Source: CAKRJP01 sp963589425
GTDB taxonomy: Bacteria > Bacillota > Clostridia > Lachnospirales > Lachnospiraceae
Length of the DNA stretch: 16,920 nucleotides
Direction of reading: 5' to 3'
NCBI GenBank assembly: GCA_963589425.1
Contig: CAVAKZ010000093.1
Coordinates: 1-16,920 of the forward strand
Notes under the pieces: generated by a model
The model's database searches: none
What the model saw: the letters and a program-made list of their open reading frames with translations, nothing else
What the model was told of the DNA's origin: nothing
Made by a program: the position numbers and the translations under genes
Shown: positions 5,651 to 11,575 of the stretch, one piece after another
Layout of the letters: the number at the start of each line of letters is the position of its first letter
How positions within the stretch are numbered: position 1 is the stretch's first letter

Positions 5651-6244
5651 ATGAAGAGGTGTTTAAAGAAAGCAGTGGTTTTACTATTGGCAGTAGCTTT
5701 ATGTATGGGAATGAGTATGAATGTATTTGCAACTGGAACAGATTCTCCATATGAAGCAATCTTAAAAGAGGTTAATGAGGAATATGGATTATCTCTAGGT
5801 TATATTCCAGTAGATGAAACCAAGGTTTCATTGGAGCGATATGAGCAAACGACTCGTGAATTTGCAGCAGAGCAGAGAGAACTTTTGGATTATATTGCAA
5901 GTAGAGAAGTATGCAATGAATCTGTAGGTATTGCAAGGTCATCCGTAGTAAGAACACGAACAAAAGCAACGTGGAATCTTGGACAATACTTTACTATTAC
6001 TGCAACATATACGATATTTAATAATGGATCCAATATCGGCTATTGCCGGAATGCAAAATTAAATATGACTTCTACGGCTATTTTAACAAACACATATTTG
6101 ACTAACATATCTGGACCAACATATTCTGTTATAGATGGGGGACGTACATCAACAGTACAATATACAGCCACAGTTCACTTTGATAGTCTTATTGGGTATA
6201 GTAATACGTCTTTATATACGGAATTTTATTATACCGAAAGTTGA
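5651..6244 (+). CDS. Secreted protein of unknown function (197 aa)
   Basis: The start ATG 5651 has AAAGGAGG nine bases upstream. The N-terminus is a classic Sec signal peptide: MKRCLKK, hydrophobic AVVLLLAVALCMGMSMN, then VFATG with likely cleavage after FAT or FA (about residue 27-28). The mature part has a helical N-terminal region (EAILKEVNEEYGLSLGY, RYEQTTREFAAEQRELLDYI). Its C-terminal half is rich in T, S, N and Y with a beta pattern (ATWNLGQYFTITATYTIFNN, TVQYTATVHFDS). There is no sortase motif, so it is probably released. It is flanked by terminators on both sides and is therefore a single-gene unit. It is cargo rather than backbone; I do not recognise a family. Confidence 0.8.
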   Translation: MKRCLKKAVVLLLAVALCMGMSMNVFATGTDSPYEAILKEVNEEYGLSLGYIPVDETKVSLERYEQTTREFAAEQRELLDYIASREVCNESVGIARSSVVRTRTKATWNLGQYFTITATYTIFNNGSNIGYCRNAKLNMTSTAILTNTYLTNISGPTYSVIDGGRTSTVQYTATVHFDSLIGYSNTSLYTEFYYTES

Positions 6245-6281
6245 ATGAACATTTAATTTAACATAATAAAAATGATAAAAT

Positions 6282-6323
6282 AAAAAGAGAGGTACTGTTT
6301 TAATAAATGGTATCTCTTTTTTA
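6282..6323 (+). terminator. Intrinsic terminator after the secreted-protein gene
   Basis: The arms AAAAAGAGA (6282-6290) and TCTCTTTTT (6313-6321), with inner TAC/GTA pairs and a short bulge, are followed by a T-rich tail. The A-rich left arm means it may work in both directions. Confidence 0.65.
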
Positions 6324-6326
6324 TTC

Positions 6327-6355
6327 TTGACAAAATAGAATATTTACTTTATATT
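6327..6355 (+). promoter_or_regulatory. Promoter of the membrane protein / regulator pair
   Basis: TTGACA (6327-6332) and TATATT (6350-6355) have a 17-base spacer. The mRNA start would be near 6362, about 34 bases before the ATG. Confidence 0.7.
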
Positions 6356-6395
6356 AAAAATAACTTTATGATATAGAGTATTGAAGGGAGGCATT

Positions 6396-7097
6396 ATGGA
6401 ATTAACACAGAAAAAGGTGTACAAGGATATCGAGGAAATTAAAAACACTATTGAGTGTTCCAAGAGAAAATTATCAGGACCATATAAATTGTTCTTTGTA
6501 TATGGAATCTTACAGGGATTGATGCTTATTTTGAATTTATTAGGAATATTTATTTGGCATGGAAATGGTATAACAGCATATTCTAATTTTGTTGTTGATA
6601 TTATAGTTGCTATAGTTATGACAGGAATATTTGTAAAAATTTATCGAAACGAAAAAAACACTTCAAACAAATATTATTTAAGTGTCATAAGTATATGGGG
6701 AATGATAGTTGTTGCAATGCCGTTTTTACTGTTTGCAGCAAGGCTGGTGATAATCATTTCAAGAGTGAATATCGGAATAGAGTCGTTATCAGATTTAACA
6801 AATTATAAGATGATAGTTAATATGTTGTTGGCCTGTGCGGCTACAATATCAGTTGCATATTTGACCGATAAAAATTGGATGGTTGCTTTAGCTATTATTA
6901 TTATGTTTGTTTATATTCTTGCCAACTTATTCTCACAAGTGTTATTTTACATTCCAGTGAAAAATATACAGATACAAGTAAATATTGTTGAGATATTTTA
7001 CTATGTTATTAATATTTTTGGATATATTGGTTTGGGATTTTTACTATTGCGTCAGGAGAAGAAAAGTGGAAATAGCAAATATACCAGAGGCGTTTAG
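6396..7097 (+). CDS. Polytopic membrane protein (233 aa), unknown function
   Basis: ATG 6396 was chosen because AAGGGAGG lies just upstream; an upstream TTG in frame runs through the ribosome site. After a cytoplasmic N-terminal helix (MELTQKKVYKDIEEIKNTI) there are about six hydrophobic segments: LFFVYGILQGLMLILNLLGIFI, FVVDIIVAIVMTGIFV, LSVISIWGMIVVAMPFLLF, MIVNMLLACAATISVAYL, MVALAIIIMFVYILANLF and YYVINIFGYIGLGFLLL. The gene overlaps the following winged-helix gene by 32 bases. Pairs of such a membrane protein with a small winged-helix regulator are common in Firmicutes; a sensor or immunity-type role is only a guess. Confidence 0.75.
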   Translation: MELTQKKVYKDIEEIKNTIECSKRKLSGPYKLFFVYGILQGLMLILNLLGIFIWHGNGITAYSNFVVDIIVAIVMTGIFVKIYRNEKNTSNKYYLSVISIWGMIVVAMPFLLFAARLVIIISRVNIGIESLSDLTNYKMIVNMLLACAATISVAYLTDKNWMVALAIIIMFVYILANLFSQVLFYIPVKNIQIQVNIVEIFYYVINIFGYIGLGFLLLRQEKKSGNSKYTRGV

Positions 7098-7353
7098 TTT
7101 GTCTATAAGATTAAAATTAATAAGTTGCTTATTGAGCGGAGAAAAATCATTTTCAGATTTAAAGAAGATTACAAAAGCAACGGATGGAAATATTAGTGTG
7201 CAGTTGTCAAAGTTGGAAGAATGGGGGTATATTAAATCAACAAAGTTAATATGTGGAAAACGATCTAAAACAAGTTATAGGATTACAGATTTTGGCATTC
7301 GGCAATTTGATGCGTATGTAAATTTATTAGAAACAATATTAAACGGCAAATAG
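7066..7353 (+). CDS. Small winged-helix transcriptional regulator (95 aa)
   Basis: It starts at GTG 7066 with AGGAG eight bases upstream (CAGGAGAAGAAAAGTG); the longer frame upstream lies inside the membrane gene and is rejected. The product is one winged-helix domain: LSIRLKLISCLLSGEKSFSD (helix 1-2), LKKITKATDGNISVQLSKLEEWGYI (recognition helix region), then a wing with KTSYRITDFGIRQFDAYV. This matches the HTH_34/ArsR-MarR-like type with the typical YxxTxxGxxxF end. It probably controls its own operon with the membrane protein. It is followed by the terminator within repeat B. Confidence 0.8.
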   Translation: MEIANIPEAFSLSIRLKLISCLLSGEKSFSDLKKITKATDGNISVQLSKLEEWGYIKSTKLICGKRSKTSYRITDFGIRQFDAYVNLLETILNGK

Positions 7354-7385
7354 GTATAAGTGTTGTTGCTGCATTGATGAAAAGT

Positions 7386-7475
7386 GGAGTATCGAGGGGA
7401 AAACGTGAGGTTTGCCCCTCTGATCAAGATCCCTGCGAGGGTTTAAGGAATCTTGATTTTTTAGCTTGTTAGGGG
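7386..7475 (+). repeat. Structured direct repeat, copy B, with built-in terminator
   Basis: Homologous to 5241-5310. GAGGGG pairs with CCCCTC across AAAACGTGAGGTTTG. Relative to copy A it has about 25 extra bases that complete a terminator: ATCAAGAT (7423-7430) pairs with ATCTTGAT (7450-7457) with an inner CCCT/AGGG, followed by TTTTTT. It therefore ends the regulator operon. The shared CTTGTTAGGG closes the element. Confidence 0.7.
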
Positions 7476-7575
7476 ACTTTGGAAAAAGATAGTGTCTCAA
7501 TATTGCTTTGATACAGAAAACAAATGAATTGAAGTTGTTGTTTGTACAATTTTGCCATGCTTTGGCAATGATTTT

Positions 7576-7607
7576 ACACAAGCGCACTGGAAACGGTGCG
7601 CTTGTGT
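7576..7607. repeat. Hairpin downstream of rep2 (12-bp perfect stem)
   Basis: ACACAAGCGCAC (7576-7587) and GTGCGCTTGTGT (7596-7607) pair perfectly over TGGAAACG. Its position relative to the conserved 75-bp element matches the hairpin behind rep1, but its sequence differs. There is no flanking T-run. Confidence 0.75.
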
Positions 7608-7680
7608 TCGTATAAGAGTAACTATACGAACTGTAAGGGCGAATATTGGCGAAAAACGCGATGAGTTTTGTTTGACAATT
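7606..7680. repeat. Conserved 75-bp element behind rep2, copy 2
   Basis: Ungapped counterpart of 645-719. The inverted repeat TTCGTATA/TATACGAA is better preserved here, and GCG-AAAAA-CGC forms a second mini-hairpin (7649-7659). It lies directly at the rep2 stop codon. Confidence 0.6.
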
Positions 7681-8884
7681 ATTTTTTATCGTCTTTTTGT
7701 TGCTGTTCCATTTCTTGAAGTGCTTTGCGCTCCTCTTCTGATGAATATGGCTGTGAATACTGTTTTAACACTTTATCCATGTAATTATTATTCTGACGCT
7801 CTGTAAAGTTTTGGAATGCCTGAGTACCGCTTGCAACTGCATGTGTTTGCTGTTTTCCTTCCTGCGGAGACTTTGATTCTATGTCATCCTTCATAAGCTT
7901 TCGGAGATAGGAAAAGCGGCTGCTGATTCTCTTTTCTTCGTTCCGGCGCTTGATCTCAGCTGCTTTCTGGGCAATGTATTGATAGCGTGCCTTTTCAATG
8001 TCTTCTTTTTGGCAGCTTGGCAGTTTGTGAGGCGGAACCATGGCAACCAGCGCGGTCAACTCGTCAATCTGTGCTTGTGATAACTTCCATTCCTTCAAAG
8101 CAACTTCCCACATCGGGCAATTTTGCTCATCTTCCTTTTGTGTTGGTACTTCTGAAACTTCTATTTCCAGTTTTGGAAGTGGCTTAACCTTGAATCGAAT
8201 CGCAACAACTGTTCGTCCTTTCTTAACAGGTTCATAGGTATACTTACACTCTGTTTTCTCGTTCATTTCTTCTTGAACTCTTTTTAAAACTCGATCATTA
8301 AAACGCTTATAAGTTTGACAATACTTCTCCTTATCGCAAGCAAGTATTTGTTTTAACTCGTCAAGTGAAACCTCCCATGTCAAGCGATAACGATTTTTTT
8401 CAAGGTATATGAACATGATATAAGTGTAACGGCTTGTGATCGGCATAATGCATCGAAGTTTATAGCGAAGATATCCAAGATTCTCAACATTAAAGAAATA
8501 CTTCATTGCCTTTTGAGTGCATTCTAAATTTATTTGCCAAATACCGTACTCATCTGGTATAGCAATAGCCTCCTCAAACAGAGTAACCAAATGTACTCCT
8601 TTAGGATATTGCGGATCAGGTATACGAACAACATGTCCCATGAGATGCTCTAATCGGTTTGTTAAGTCCTCATTATTTATCTTTTTAACACCGAGTATAG
8701 ATTCAAGTTCTCCTTTTTCAAGCGTTACGACTTTATTATCTGGCTCACGACTATTGATTCTTGACAAATACACATCAAGAATTTTAAATTCTGGAAGCGT
8801 CAATTCTGACTGCCATAAGGCGAACAATGGTAGACTTTTCTGTACAAGCCATTTATCACTATCTATTCGTGTCTTTCCTGCCAT
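7679..8884 (-). CDS. Rep_3 superfamily (RepB-type) plasmid replication initiator, replicon 2
   Basis: 401 aa. ATG 8884-8882 follows AAGGAAGGGGA. Residues about 1-140 form the first winged helix (LTLPEFKILDVYLSRIN, LGVKKINNEDL), and about 150-250 the second (TSRYTYIMFIYLEKNRY, FNDRVLKRVQEEMNEKTECKY, EPVKKGRTVVAIRFKV). The C-terminal tail contains a block of about 90 residues nearly identical to Rep1 (ARYQYIAQKAAEIKRRNEEK, RFSYLRKLMKDDIES, AVASGTQAFQNFTERQNN) and then a different glutamine-rich end. The underlying DNA (7791-8067) matches rep1 814-1090 with about ten differences. It would bind the seven iterons upstream; GACCTATA inside its promoter suggests autorepression. Confidence 0.9.
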   Translation of the reverse strand: MAGKTRIDSDKWLVQKSLPLFALWQSELTLPEFKILDVYLSRINSREPDNKVVTLEKGELESILGVKKINNEDLTNRLEHLMGHVVRIPDPQYPKGVHLVTLFEEAIAIPDEYGIWQINLECTQKAMKYFFNVENLGYLRYKLRCIMPITSRYTYIMFIYLEKNRYRLTWEVSLDELKQILACDKEKYCQTYKRFNDRVLKRVQEEMNEKTECKYTYEPVKKGRTVVAIRFKVKPLPKLEIEVSEVPTQKEDEQNCPMWEVALKEWKLSQAQIDELTALVAMVPPHKLPSCQKEDIEKARYQYIAQKAAEIKRRNEEKRISSRFSYLRKLMKDDIESKSPQEGKQQTHAVASGTQAFQNFTERQNNNYMDKVLKQYSQPYSSEEERKALQEMEQQQKDDKK

Positions 8885-8914
8885 TTTTAATCCCCTTCCT
8901 TGTGTTTTTTTCTA

Positions 8915-8943
8915 AGTATACATTATAGGTCACAACGTGTCAA
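8915..8943 (-). promoter_or_regulatory. rep2 promoter
   Basis: On the minus strand, TTGACA (8943-8938) and TATACT (8920-8915) have a 17-base spacer containing GACCTATAATG. The GACCTAT core is also in the rep1 promoter and at the edge of both iteron arrays, so it is a likely Rep operator half site. Confidence 0.75.
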
Positions 8944-8954
8944 TATATTATTAT

Positions 8955-9108
8955 GTCCCTTGTGGAATTTCTTTGTGTCCCTTGTGGAATTTCTTTGTGT
9001 CCCTTGTGGAATTTCTTTGTGTCCCTTGTGGAATTTCTTTGTGTCCCTTGTGGAATTTCTTTGTGTCCCTTGTGGAATTTCTTTGTGTCCCTTGTGGAAT
9101 TTCTTTGT
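8955..9108. repeat. Iterons of replicon 2: seven perfect 22-bp repeats
   Basis: Seven head-to-tail identical units start at 8955, 8977, 8999, 9021, 9043, 9065 and 9087. Each begins GTCCCTTGTGG and ends AATTTCTTTGT. The period of 22 bp is two helical turns, as expected for iterons bound on one face. Frames reading through the array are artefacts of the repeat. The array ends at the conserved GACCTATGCATATC flank. Confidence 0.95.
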
Positions 9109-9214
9109 GACCTATGCATATCAAAAAGCTAGCATTTATGCGGCTTTCAGAACCCCCGTAATCAAGAGAGTAATCAAGAGAGTAATCAAGAGAGTAATCA
9201 AGCTATCAATCAAG
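9109..9214. repeat. Origin flank of replicon 2 with 12-bp repeats
   Basis: It matches 2277-2382 without gaps and with about three differences. The GTAATCAAGAGA units start at 9158, 9170, 9182 and 9194. Conservation beyond the iterons, which themselves diverged, implies a shared host-factor or unwinding function. Confidence 0.7.
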
Positions 9215-9301
9215 GAAAAAAACTAGATAGATGGATTACATGGTAACCTATTGAACGTTTTCATATCATCAAAGCGAGGTATTAGACTCAATAAATTTCA
9301 C

Positions 9302-9378
9302 TATGTGGAATTTTTCTCTCACCTATGCATATCAAAAAGCTAGTATTTATGCGGCTTTCAGAACTCCCGTAATCAAGA
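9302..9378. repeat. Third, partial origin flank (origin remnant)
   Basis: TATGTGGAATTTTTCTCTC resembles the end of an iteron. It is followed by CCTATGCATATC, AAAAAGCTAG and the GCGGCTTTCAGAAC block shared with 9109-9214, ending after a single GTAATCAAG. No rep gene is attached. It lies about 190 bases beyond the intact flank and looks like a decayed duplication. Confidence 0.65.
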
Positions 9379-9412
9379 AAAGTGGATTTTATGAAAAACG
9401 CCCCCGATCACT

Positions 9413-9470
9413 GAGCCAGCCGCCCCACCGCCCCATGGGAACCGGCGCTCTGGCTCTGCCACTACGTGGC
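9413..9470. repeat. GC-rich double hairpin near origin 2
   Basis: GAGCCAG (9413-9419) pairs with CTGGCTC (9450-9456), then GCCAC-TAC-GTGGC (9458-9470). It is homologous to 2457-2519, with compensating changes in the second stem. Confidence 0.65.
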
Positions 9471-9510
9471 ACCGTTCGGTACGAAGAAAAGCGTAATCAA
9501 GGAAAAAAAG

Positions 9511-9539
9511 TTGCATCAACTTGGTAAGTATGCTATACT
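9511..9539 (+). promoter_or_regulatory. Promoter of the coiled-coil/HTH gene
   Basis: TTGCAT (9511-9516) and TATACT (9534-9539) have a 17-base spacer. The transcription start falls inside the 16-bp repeat at 9539-9554, placing a probable operator over the start site. Confidence 0.7.
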
Positions 9540-9554
9540 GTATCTAAATTAAAA
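9539..9554 (+). repeat. 16-bp repeat at the KfrA-like promoter (left copy)
   Basis: TGTATCTAAATTAAAA is the exact reverse complement of 10168-10183. It overlaps the last base of the -10 box and the start site, so it is probably an operator for the product of the gene it precedes. Confidence 0.7.
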
Positions 9555-9580
9555 AAAATACAGAAGTGAGAAGGACGACT

Positions 9581-10108
9581 ATGGCGAAGGAAACACAGAA
9601 GGAGAAGATTGATCGACTTGAAAGGGAACTGGAACAAGTAACGAAACAGCGTGATGAGGTGTTTCAAGAAGTGTCTGCATTGCGCAGACAAATAAACGCA
9701 ACTGTGGAGGATACGGACGTATACAAGAGCCTTGTAGCAGCTCTGGAAGAAGAACAGTTGAAAGTAAAAGTGGCACAGAACTCACGTGAACTTGCTGAAA
9801 AGATGAATCGGGAGCTTCGCAATACAAATTCACAGCTCAAAGAAAGCTACGATACCGCTGTGACGTCCTACAATGCCCTAAAAAGCGATTATGAAGCATT
9901 AAGCATACGATTTAAGGCTGAAAGGAAAAAATCGCTTAGAAACGAACGTGGAGCGGGTAGAAAGGCAGCCCTATCAAAAGAGGTGCAGGAAGAAGTACGA
10001 GATATGCACAAATTAGGCATGAGCTATCGAGAAATCGGAAAGAAACTGAGAGTGTCGTTTTCTGTGGTGGCTCGTGCGTGCCAATCGAAGGATGATGATA
10101 AAAATTGA
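9581..10108 (+). CDS. Coiled-coil protein with C-terminal resolvase-type HTH (KfrA-like), 175 aa
   Basis: ATG 9581 was chosen because GAGAAGGA lies about seven bases upstream; the GTG at 9566 is five codons before it. Residues 1-125 are coiled coil (EKIDRLERELEQVTKQRDEV, then ALEEEQLKVKVAQNSRELAE). The C-terminus has GAGRKAALSKEVQEEVRDMH followed by LGMSYREIGKKLRVSFSVVARA, a helix-turn-helix like the DNA-binding end of serine recombinases but without a catalytic domain. Plasmid KfrA proteins combine a DNA-binding domain with a long coiled coil and regulate themselves, though there the DNA-binding domain is N-terminal (established). A DNA-binding, self-associating stability or regulatory protein is the best guess. 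Confidence 0.7.
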   Translation: MAKETQKEKIDRLERELEQVTKQRDEVFQEVSALRRQINATVEDTDVYKSLVAALEEEQLKVKVAQNSRELAEKMNRELRNTNSQLKESYDTAVTSYNALKSDYEALSIRFKAERKKSLRNERGAGRKAALSKEVQEEVRDMHKLGMSYREIGKKLRVSFSVVARACQSKDDDKN

Positions 10109-10110
10109 GT

Positions 10111-10147
10111 GTTATGTATAACAGTAACATGTTATCACATGTATAAC
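10111..10147. repeat. Cluster of GTTATACAT-type repeats after the KfrA-like gene
   Basis: Just after the stop, GTTATGTATAAC (10111-10122), GTAACATGTTATC (10124-10136) and ACATGTATAAC (10137-10147) are near-palindromic variants of one motif. They may be binding sites for the HTH protein or a partition-type site (inference). Confidence 0.45.
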
Positions 10148-10167
10148 AAAAGTATATTTTGTACCCA

Positions 10168-10183
10168 TTTTAATTTAGATACA
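10168..10183 (-). repeat. 16-bp repeat downstream of the KfrA-like gene (right copy)
   Basis: TTTTAATTTAGATACA is the perfect inverted copy of 9539-9554, so the gene is bracketed by an inverted pair. A small hairpin TAACCTTG/CAAGGTTA follows at 10187-10213; it lacks a T-run and is therefore a weak terminator candidate. Confidence 0.7.
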
Positions 10184-10278
10184 AACTAACCTTGTTTATA
10201 AAAAGCAAGGTTACAGCTTGACAATCCAACAAAATACGGGCAAAATGGAACCAGAAACATGAAATGGAGGTGGCAATA

Positions 10279-10842
10279 ATGGCATTACCGAAAGAAGAAC
10301 TTAAAACAATAGCGGATATTGAAGCTCTACCAGAGGGAACAATAGCGGAATTGATTGATGGAGAACTGTTTTATGATATGGCATCTCCTTCATCAAATCA
10401 TCAGAGGATTGTTAATTTTCTTGTAACAGAGATCAATATTTACATTCGCTCTAAAGGTGGAAAGTGTGAGGTATTCCCTGCACCTTATGACGTGCAGCTT
10501 GAGGCGGATGACAATCATACACTTGTACAACCGGATGTCTCTGTGATCTGTGACCGTGACAAAATTAAGAAAAATCGTTGCATTGGAGCACCAGACTGGG
10601 TGATCGAGGTTGTGTCTCCGTCAACAGAAAGACGAGATTACGTGTACAAACTCTATAAGTATTTAGCGGCAGGAGTCCGAGAGTATTGGATTATTGACCC
10701 AGAAAGAGACAGAGTAGTTGTTTATAATCTGGAGGCAGGACTAAATGCAGGTGCTTTTGATCCACCAAAAACATTAAAAGATAAAGTTTCAGTCAATATT
10801 TATCATGGATTTGAAATTGATTTCTCACAATTGGAACTGTGA
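10279..10842 (+). CDS. Uma2-family putative endonuclease (DUF820), 187 aa
   Basis: ATG 10279 follows GGAGGTGG with good spacing; an ATG at 10264 overlaps the ribosome site and is rejected. The fold is PD-(D/E)XK nuclease-like: IAELIDGELFYDMASPSSNHQRI at the N-terminus, LVQPDVSVICD (metal-binding Asp), PDWVIEVVSPST (Glu) and YKLYKYLAAGVREYWIID (Lys and the conserved hydrophobic end). The length is normal for the family. Uma2 proteins are abundant in cyanobacteria and also occur in Firmicutes, often near mobile elements; their biological role is not settled. It is a single gene here, followed by a weak stem and T-run (about 10850-10875). Confidence 0.85.
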   Translation: MALPKEELKTIADIEALPEGTIAELIDGELFYDMASPSSNHQRIVNFLVTEINIYIRSKGGKCEVFPAPYDVQLEADDNHTLVQPDVSVICDRDKIKKNRCIGAPDWVIEVVSPSTERRDYVYKLYKYLAAGVREYWIIDPERDRVVVYNLEAGLNAGAFDPPKTLKDKVSVNIYHGFEIDFSQLEL

Positions 10843-10890
10843 TCAGAGGGAGGGTGCTGAACTTTCCCTTTTTTTGATAAAAGAATTGAT

Positions 10891-10970
10891 AACGGGTAGC
10901 CGCCGAAGAACGGTTTACCCGTTTATTTTTGCGGTTGCTTTGCACCAAAGAAATGAACGGGTAAACCGTT
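10891..10970. repeat. Perfect 15-bp inverted repeat upstream of the long leader
   Basis: AACGGTTTACCCGTT (10909-10923) and AACGGGTAAACCGTT (10956-10970) are exact reverse complements. A third partial copy AACGGGTA is at 10891-10898, which can pair with TACCCGTT (10916-10923) to form a terminator-like hairpin followed by TATTTTT. The alternative pairings suggest a terminator, or an operator or recombinase binding site, upstream of the recombinase operon. Confidence 0.7.
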
Positions 10971-10994
10971 ATATAATATTATTATGTAGATATG

Positions 10995-11023
10995 TTGACA
11001 CACAAAATGCCTTGTGCTATACT
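10995..11023 (+). promoter_or_regulatory. Strong promoter of the leader RNA / recombinase operon
   Basis: Perfect TTGACA (10995-11000) and TATACT (11018-11023) have a 17-base spacer. The start would be near 11030, some 545 bases ahead of the recombinase ATG. Confidence 0.8.
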
Positions 11024-11029
11024 GATCAG

Positions 11030-11575
11030 ACAGACATTTATTTGTTTTTTTGACTAAGCATGGAGCTGACCATGGATGCCCCGAACGTACCGTACATACC
11101 TGTATCAAATTTAATTTTGATACGAAAGTAGCCTTTGCGAAAAGTATGACGGAATAGTAGGGAATCAGGCAAATTGCGTGAGTAATCTTTTTGAAAACGT
11201 GATGAGCAACCGAAGAAACGGACGAATGCAGCCCAGATGGATGTTGACTGGAACACACATCCCCAGATGAAAAGCCGTGGAAACAGGTTTAGACACTTGA
11301 AGTTAAGGGATAGCAACAGGCGCTGTACAAGTCCTGAAGGTGATGGCTAACATTCGCTGCGACCTTACGCAACGTCATTAAAAAAGGCAGTAGGAAACCT
11401 CTGTAGAAGCGGAATCCAGACACATAACTGGACAAAAGTGTTCGTTGGTCACACACAAGACCCACCTGATCGTGCTATTAGGTGTACAAAAAAAGTGTTT
11501 GCTTTGCACTTGTGCGAAGCGGCCTAGCTTAAACCGTGAGATACACGTTAAAATAAACTCGGAGAGGAGAACTCA
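11030..11575 (+). ncRNA. Long structured non-coding leader RNA, about 545 nt, family not identified
   Basis: There is no plausible gene on either strand between the promoter and the recombinase start. Local stems are dense: CATGG/CCATG (11059-11074), GTATCAAA/TTTGATAC (11102-11123), GGATGT/ACATCC (11239-11262), TCCAG/CTGGA (11415-11432), CACCT/AGGTG (11463-11484) and GCTTTGCA-CTTG-TGCGAAGC (11501-11520), a stem capped by a stable CUUG tetraloop. A-rich linkers and GNRA-like stretches lie between them. Large ornate RNAs such as ROOL occur on plasmids and phages of Firmicutes with similar size (established), so that is one hypothesis; I cannot match the sequence from memory. A regulatory leader controlling the recombinase is the alternative. 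Confidence 0.5.

Noticed and set aside
8955..9108. Possible CRISPR array
   Set aside because: The 22-bp units are contiguous with no spacers, and they lie upstream of a rep gene; they are iterons.
8900..9226. Plus-strand 108-aa frame with repeated LCPLWNFFV-type text
   Set aside because: It is simply the 22-bp iteron array and the 12-bp repeats read in frame; 22 is not a multiple of 3, so three variants alternate. There is no ribosome site or family resemblance.
9303..9527. Plus-strand 74-aa frame
   Set aside because: It consists of the third origin-flank copy and the GC-rich double hairpin; no ribosome site.
11038..11316. Minus-strand frames in the long leader
   Set aside because: No ribosome sites, low-complexity cysteine- and phenylalanine-rich products, and the strand is opposite to the strong promoter.
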